Part shown: in pieces, positions 60,739 through 64,000 of the stretch | Numbering within the stretch: position 1 is the stretch's first letter | Layout: each line of letters starts with the position of its first letter | NCBI GenBank assembly: GCA_002284895.1 | Contig: CP015605.1 | Coordinates: 992,001-1,056,000, forward strand | DNA: 64,000 nucleotides | Source: Actinobacteria bacterium IMCC19121 | GTDB lineage: Bacteria; Actinomycetota; Actinomycetes; Nanopelagicales; Nanopelagicaceae | Reading direction: 5' to 3' | Translations under genes and position numbers: made by a program | Notes under the pieces: model-generated | What the model was told of the DNA's origin: nothing | The model's input: the letters and a program-made list of their open reading frames with translations, nothing else | Database searches by the model: none

Positions 60739-63600
60739 ATGGTTGATTACGACGCATTTTCACGTCGCCACATTGGTCCATCAGAGGATCAAGCACAAAC
60801 AATGTTGATGGAACTTGGTTATTCCTCAATGGCAGATTTTATTGCTGATGTCGTTCCTGAAAACATTGCAATCACCCAACGTTTAAGTCAGACACTTCCA
60901 ACGGCCCTGAACGAAGTAGATGCAATTGCAGAACTGCGTGCGTTAGCCAATAAGAATGATGTTTATCGAAATGCGATAGGTACTGGGTATTACGGAACTA
61001 TTACTCCACCAGTTATTTTGCGAAATGTTTTAGAAAACCCAGCGTGGTATACCGCTTACACACCATATCAACCAGAGATTTCACAAGGGCGTTTAGAGGC
61101 GCTGTTTGCATTTCAAACTGCAGTTTGTGATCTAACCGCTCTCTCAATTGCTAATGCATCTATGTTAGATGAAGGCACAGCTGCAGCTGAGGCTATGACC
61201 TTAGCCCGCCGCGTTTATAAGGGCAGCGACGATGCGCTCTTTCTCATCGATATCAATGTTCATCCTCAAACAATTGCAGTTGTTCAAACACGTGCAAAAC
61301 CACAAGGCATCACTGTTGAAGTAGTTGATCTTTCCAAGACTCCTACAAACGGTGAAGTATTTGGTGTGCTAGTTCAATATCCAAACACACGTGGTGAAAT
61401 TATTGATTACAGCGATCTTGCAACTTGGGTTCATTCAAAAGAAGGTTTGCTAATTGCAGCAACTGATTTACTCGCACTCACACTCATAAAGGCACCAGGG
61501 GAGTGGGGCGCAGATATTGCAGTTGGCTCAGCCCAGCGCTTTGGAGTTCCTATGGGCTTTGGCGGACCACACGCTGGTTTCATGTCAGTGCGTGAAGGTT
61601 TGGAGCGATCACTACCAGGTCGTTTGATTGGACAGAGTGTTGATTCACATGGAAATCCAGCGTTTCGTTTAGCTTTGCAAACTCGTGAGCAACATATCCG
61701 CCGTGATAAAGCTACAAGCAATATTTGTACGGCTCAAGTTTTATTAGCTGTCATGAGTGCTTTCTATGCGATGTGGCATGGTCCAGCAGGTTTGAAGACT
61801 ATTGCCTCACGAATAAATCGACAGACACAAGAATTGGCGAATTCGGTTACTGCATCTGGTCATACTGTCGTGCATTCTCACTATTTTGATACCTTGGTCA
61901 TCAAAGTCAAAGATGCGGCAGATCTACATAAAAAGGCTGATGCTAAAAAGATCAACTTAAAGAAAATTGATGGAACTCATGTTGGAGTTTCGCTAGATGA
62001 AACCACCGACGCCACAATGCTTAGCGATCTTTGCGAGATTTTTGGTGGTGGGGCAGTAGGGGTTGCCGGAAAATCTATTCCAGATTCAGATGTGCGCTCT
62101 TCGACCTATCTGCGTCATCCAATCTTTAACACTATGCGCTCTGAAACTTCGATGCTGCGCTATTTGCGCACACTCTCTGATCGTGATTTAGCCTTAGATC
62201 GCACCATGATTCCATTGGGTTCTTGCACAATGAAGCTCAATGCAACCACTGAGATGGAAGCTGTGACATGGCCTGAATTCTCTTCACTTCACCCATTTGC
62301 ACCTGCCAAGCAGAACGCAGGATCGCGTGAACTCATGGCCCAACTCTCGGATTGGTTAGTCAAAATAACTGGTTACGACGCAGTTTCATTGCAACCAAAT
62401 GCCGGTAGCCAAGGGGAGTTCGCAGGTCTTCTAGCTATTCGCAATTATCACGATTCACGTGGTGATCAGGGCCGCACTATTTGTTTGATTCCAAGCTCTG
62501 CCCATGGAACCAATGCCGCAAGTGCGGTTATGGCTGGAATGCAGGTAGTTGTTGTTGAATGCGATGCACATGGAAACGTCAGTATTGATGATTTGAAGGC
62601 AAAAATTGCCGAACATGCACAAACTTTGGCCGCAATCATGGTTACTTACCCATCTACCCATGGTGTTTTCGAATCAGCTATTACGCAATTGTGTGGTCTC
62701 GTTCATGATGCAGGCGGTCAAGTGTATGTTGATGGAGCGAACTTGAATGCCTTGGTTGGTTTAGCTCAACCTGGAAAATTTGGCGCAGATGTTTCGCACT
62801 TGAATCTGCATAAAACTTTTTGTATCCCACATGGTGGCGGGGGACCAGGTGTTGGACCAGTTATTTGCCGTTCACATTTAGCACCATTTTTACCAAATCA
62901 TCCATTAGATGAATTAGCAGGACCTGCAACTGGCCCTGGACCTATTAGCGCTGCGCCATTTGGCTCTGCAAGCATCTTACCGATTTCTTGGGCCTACATT
63001 CGCATGATGGGTGGGGAAGGGTTAACTCTTGCAACATCCATTGCTATTTTGTCTGCTAACTACATGGCTGCAAAGTTGAACCCAATGTTTCCTGTTCTCT
63101 ATACCGGTGAAAATGGTCGTGTTGCACATGAATGTATTTTGGATCTCAGAGAGATAACCAAAGTAAGTGGAGTAACAGTCGATGACATCGCAAAGCGGTT
63201 GATGGATTATGGATTCCACGCGCCAACAATGAGTTTTCCTGTTGCAGGAACGCTGATGATTGAGCCAACTGAAAGTGAAGACATTGCTGAGATTGACCGC
63301 TTTATCGCCGCAATGACAGCCATTCACGCAGAAATCCAAGAGATCATGGATGGCAAGATTTCGGTGGAGGAGTCAGCATTGCGCCATGCTCCACACACCA
63401 TTGAATCTGTTGTGGCAGCTAATTGGGACCGTTCTTACTCACGTGAAGTGGGCGGACTACCATCAGTGCGAAATGGCCTTGTGAGCGGTGAAATCATCGG
63501 AATGCAGGGCAAGTACTGGCCGACGGTAGGGCGTATCGATGGCGCACACGGGGATAGGAACCTGATTTGCTCCTGCCCGCCTATATCTGAATTTGCTTAA
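60739..63600 (+). CDS. gcvP: Glycine dehydrogenase (decarboxylating), P protein
   Basis: The PLP-dependent decarboxylase of the glycine cleavage system. It has 953 residues from ATG 60739, which gives [20 protein letters not shown] 60718 adds 7 unconserved residues. The N-terminal half has [16 protein letters not shown]. The C-terminal half has the PLP Lys692 in [17 protein letters not shown], and [16 protein letters not shown]. It is a single-chain P protein. No glycine riboswitch fits in the short upstream gap. Confidence 0.96.
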   Translation: MVDYDAFSRRHIGPSEDQAQTMLMELGYSSMADFIADVVPENIAITQRLSQTLPTALNEVDAIAELRALANKNDVYRNAIGTGYYGTITPPVILRNVLENPAWYTAYTPYQPEISQGRLEALFAFQTAVCDLTALSIANASMLDEGTAAAEAMTLARRVYKGSDDALFLIDINVHPQTIAVVQTRAKPQGITVEVVDLSKTPTNGEVFGVLVQYPNTRGEIIDYSDLATWVHSKEGLLIAATDLLALTLIKAPGEWGADIAVGSAQRFGVPMGFGGPHAGFMSVREGLERSLPGRLIGQSVDSHGNPAFRLALQTREQHIRRDKATSNICTAQVLLAVMSAFYAMWHGPAGLKTIASRINRQTQELANSVTASGHTVVHSHYFDTLVIKVKDAADLHKKADAKKINLKKIDGTHVGVSLDETTDATMLSDLCEIFGGGAVGVAGKSIPDSDVRSSTYLRHPIFNTMRSETSMLRYLRTLSDRDLALDRTMIPLGSCTMKLNATTEMEAVTWPEFSSLHPFAPAKQNAGSRELMAQLSDWLVKITGYDAVSLQPNAGSQGEFAGLLAIRNYHDSRGDQGRTICLIPSSAHGTNAASAVMAGMQVVVVECDAHGNVSIDDLKAKIAEHAQTLAAIMVTYPSTHGVFESAITQLCGLVHDAGGQVYVDGANLNALVGLAQPGKFGADVSHLNLHKTFCIPHGGGGPGVGPVICRSHLAPFLPNHPLDELAGPATGPGPISAAPFGSASILPISWAYIRMMGGEGLTLATSIAILSANYMAAKLNPMFPVLYTGENGRVAHECILDLREITKVSGVTVDDIAKRLMDYGFHAPTMSFPVAGTLMIEPTESEDIAEIDRFIAAMTAIHAEIQEIMDGKISVEESALRHAPHTIESVVAANWDRSYSREVGGLPSVRNGLVSGEIIGMQGKYWPTVGRIDGAHGDRNLICSCPPISEFA

Positions 63601-63616
63601 CTTTACATAATGTAAC

Positions 63617-64000
63617 TTATCGGCGATATACATACGCTCGACAGGCAACCAAGAGCAGCCAGATCAGCGTCATTACTAAGGCCCAATCCCCATATCTATC
63701 CCTTGGTGATGTGCTGCTTGTTAGCCCAACCGAGGCATAAAGATGCTGCGCAGTTCCCATGTCACTCTTTTGTAGAACTTTTCCGTTGTAATCAATGACA
63801 GCTGAATATCCAGTTGTTGAAACAGATAAAACGTTTCTTGAATGTTCTATAGCTCTAATACGAGTTATTTGAAGTTGCTGGGCACTTTGCGCAGAATTCC
63901 CAAATGTTGCACTGTTAGTTTGAACAGCCAAAAGATTTGATGTTTTTGCTGCATCTTCAAGGATGCGATCATCTAGTAACTCATAGCAGATTACCGGCGC
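63617..64000 (-). CDS. lnt: Apolipoprotein N-acyltransferase, C-terminal part
   Basis: The minus-strand frame is open from the window end to TAA at 63617-63619, about 127 residues; the N-terminal part lies beyond 64000. It has the catalytic-cysteine motif VICYELLDD near 63975, then LLAVQTNSATFGNSAQSAQQ and RAIEHSRNVLSVSTTGYSAVID, typical of the nitrilase domain of Lnt. A C-terminal hydrophobic helix (ALVMTLIWLLLVAC) and basic end follow. It converges on gcvP with a 16-base gap. Confidence 0.92.
   Translation of the reverse strand, partial: APVICYELLDDRILEDAAKTSNLLAVQTNSATFGNSAQSAQQLQITRIRAIEHSRNVLSVSTTGYSAVIDYNGKVLQKSDMGTAQHLYASVGLTSSTSPRDRYGDWALVMTLIWLLLVACRAYVYRR

Overview
The window reads as core chromosome of a small, streamlined actinobacterium with a moderate, non-high G+C content. 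Diagnostic actinobacterial genes are WhiA, RbpA, SufR heading a suf operon with a Rieske ferredoxin, DUF3099, a fused Cmk-Der protein, GarA and its two MerR neighbours, and TlyA. Gene order repeatedly matches the order I know from Mycobacterium and Streptomyces. Most genes abut or overlap by 1-4 bases. The 16S rRNA and overall composition suggest a freshwater acI/Nanopelagicales-type organism; that placement is inference. I see no prophage, insertion sequence, CRISPR array, tRNA gene or clear horizontally acquired island.

Layout. (1) 1-6381, + strand: rapZ (5' truncated), yvcK/glmR, whiA, lower glycolysis gap-pgk-tpiA, secG and rbpA. (2) 6378-11913, - strand: ctaA-tkt-tal-pgi, linking haem A synthesis with the non-oxidative pentose phosphate pathway and glycolysis. 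(3) 11995-18246, +: the Fe-S assembly operon sufR-B-D-Rieske-C-S-U-T. (4) 18271-21092: an ABC exporter (+), then SURF1 and DUF3099 (-). (5) 21165-28309, +: fabG-fabI, infC-rpmI-rplT with an unusual ATC start on infC, an rRNA methyltransferase and pheST. (6) 28301-35628, +: argCJBDRH (argF and argG absent) behind a paired ARG-box operator, then tyrS. (7) 35629-41306: one complete rRNA operon (16S-23S-5S, no spacer tRNA) with tandem promoters, processing stems and a strong terminator.

(8) 41350-50171, +: a TPR-like protein, an SSB-like protein, a lysine-rich coiled-coil protein, a 53-aa conserved small protein, tlyA, nadK, recN, pyrG, ald and xerD. (9) 50178-53723: an orphan ParA and its partner (-), diverging from scpA-scpB-rluB (+). 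(10) 53724-53994: an AT-rich non-coding segment with five ATCGAT palindromes, the most unexplained element here. (11) 53995-58314, +: aroH-type chorismate mutase, tyrA, cmk-der, a CDP-alcohol phosphatidyltransferase and gcvH. (12) 58374-63600, +: garA-like FHA gene, ftsR-like MerR, bifunctional nuclease, a second MerR gene and gcvP, the order of Rv1826-Rv1832 in M. tuberculosis. (13) 63617-64000, -: the C-terminal part of lnt.

Regulation visible in the sequence. Many operons start with a TANNNT -10 element 6-8 bases before ATG and no ribosome binding site, so leaderless transcription looks common. The ArgR and SufR operators can be proposed from dyads at the right places. I found no clearly new multi-gene system. 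The best candidates for something undescribed are the ATCGAT array, the dyads before sufR and before the second MerR gene, and the hairpin leader before gap.
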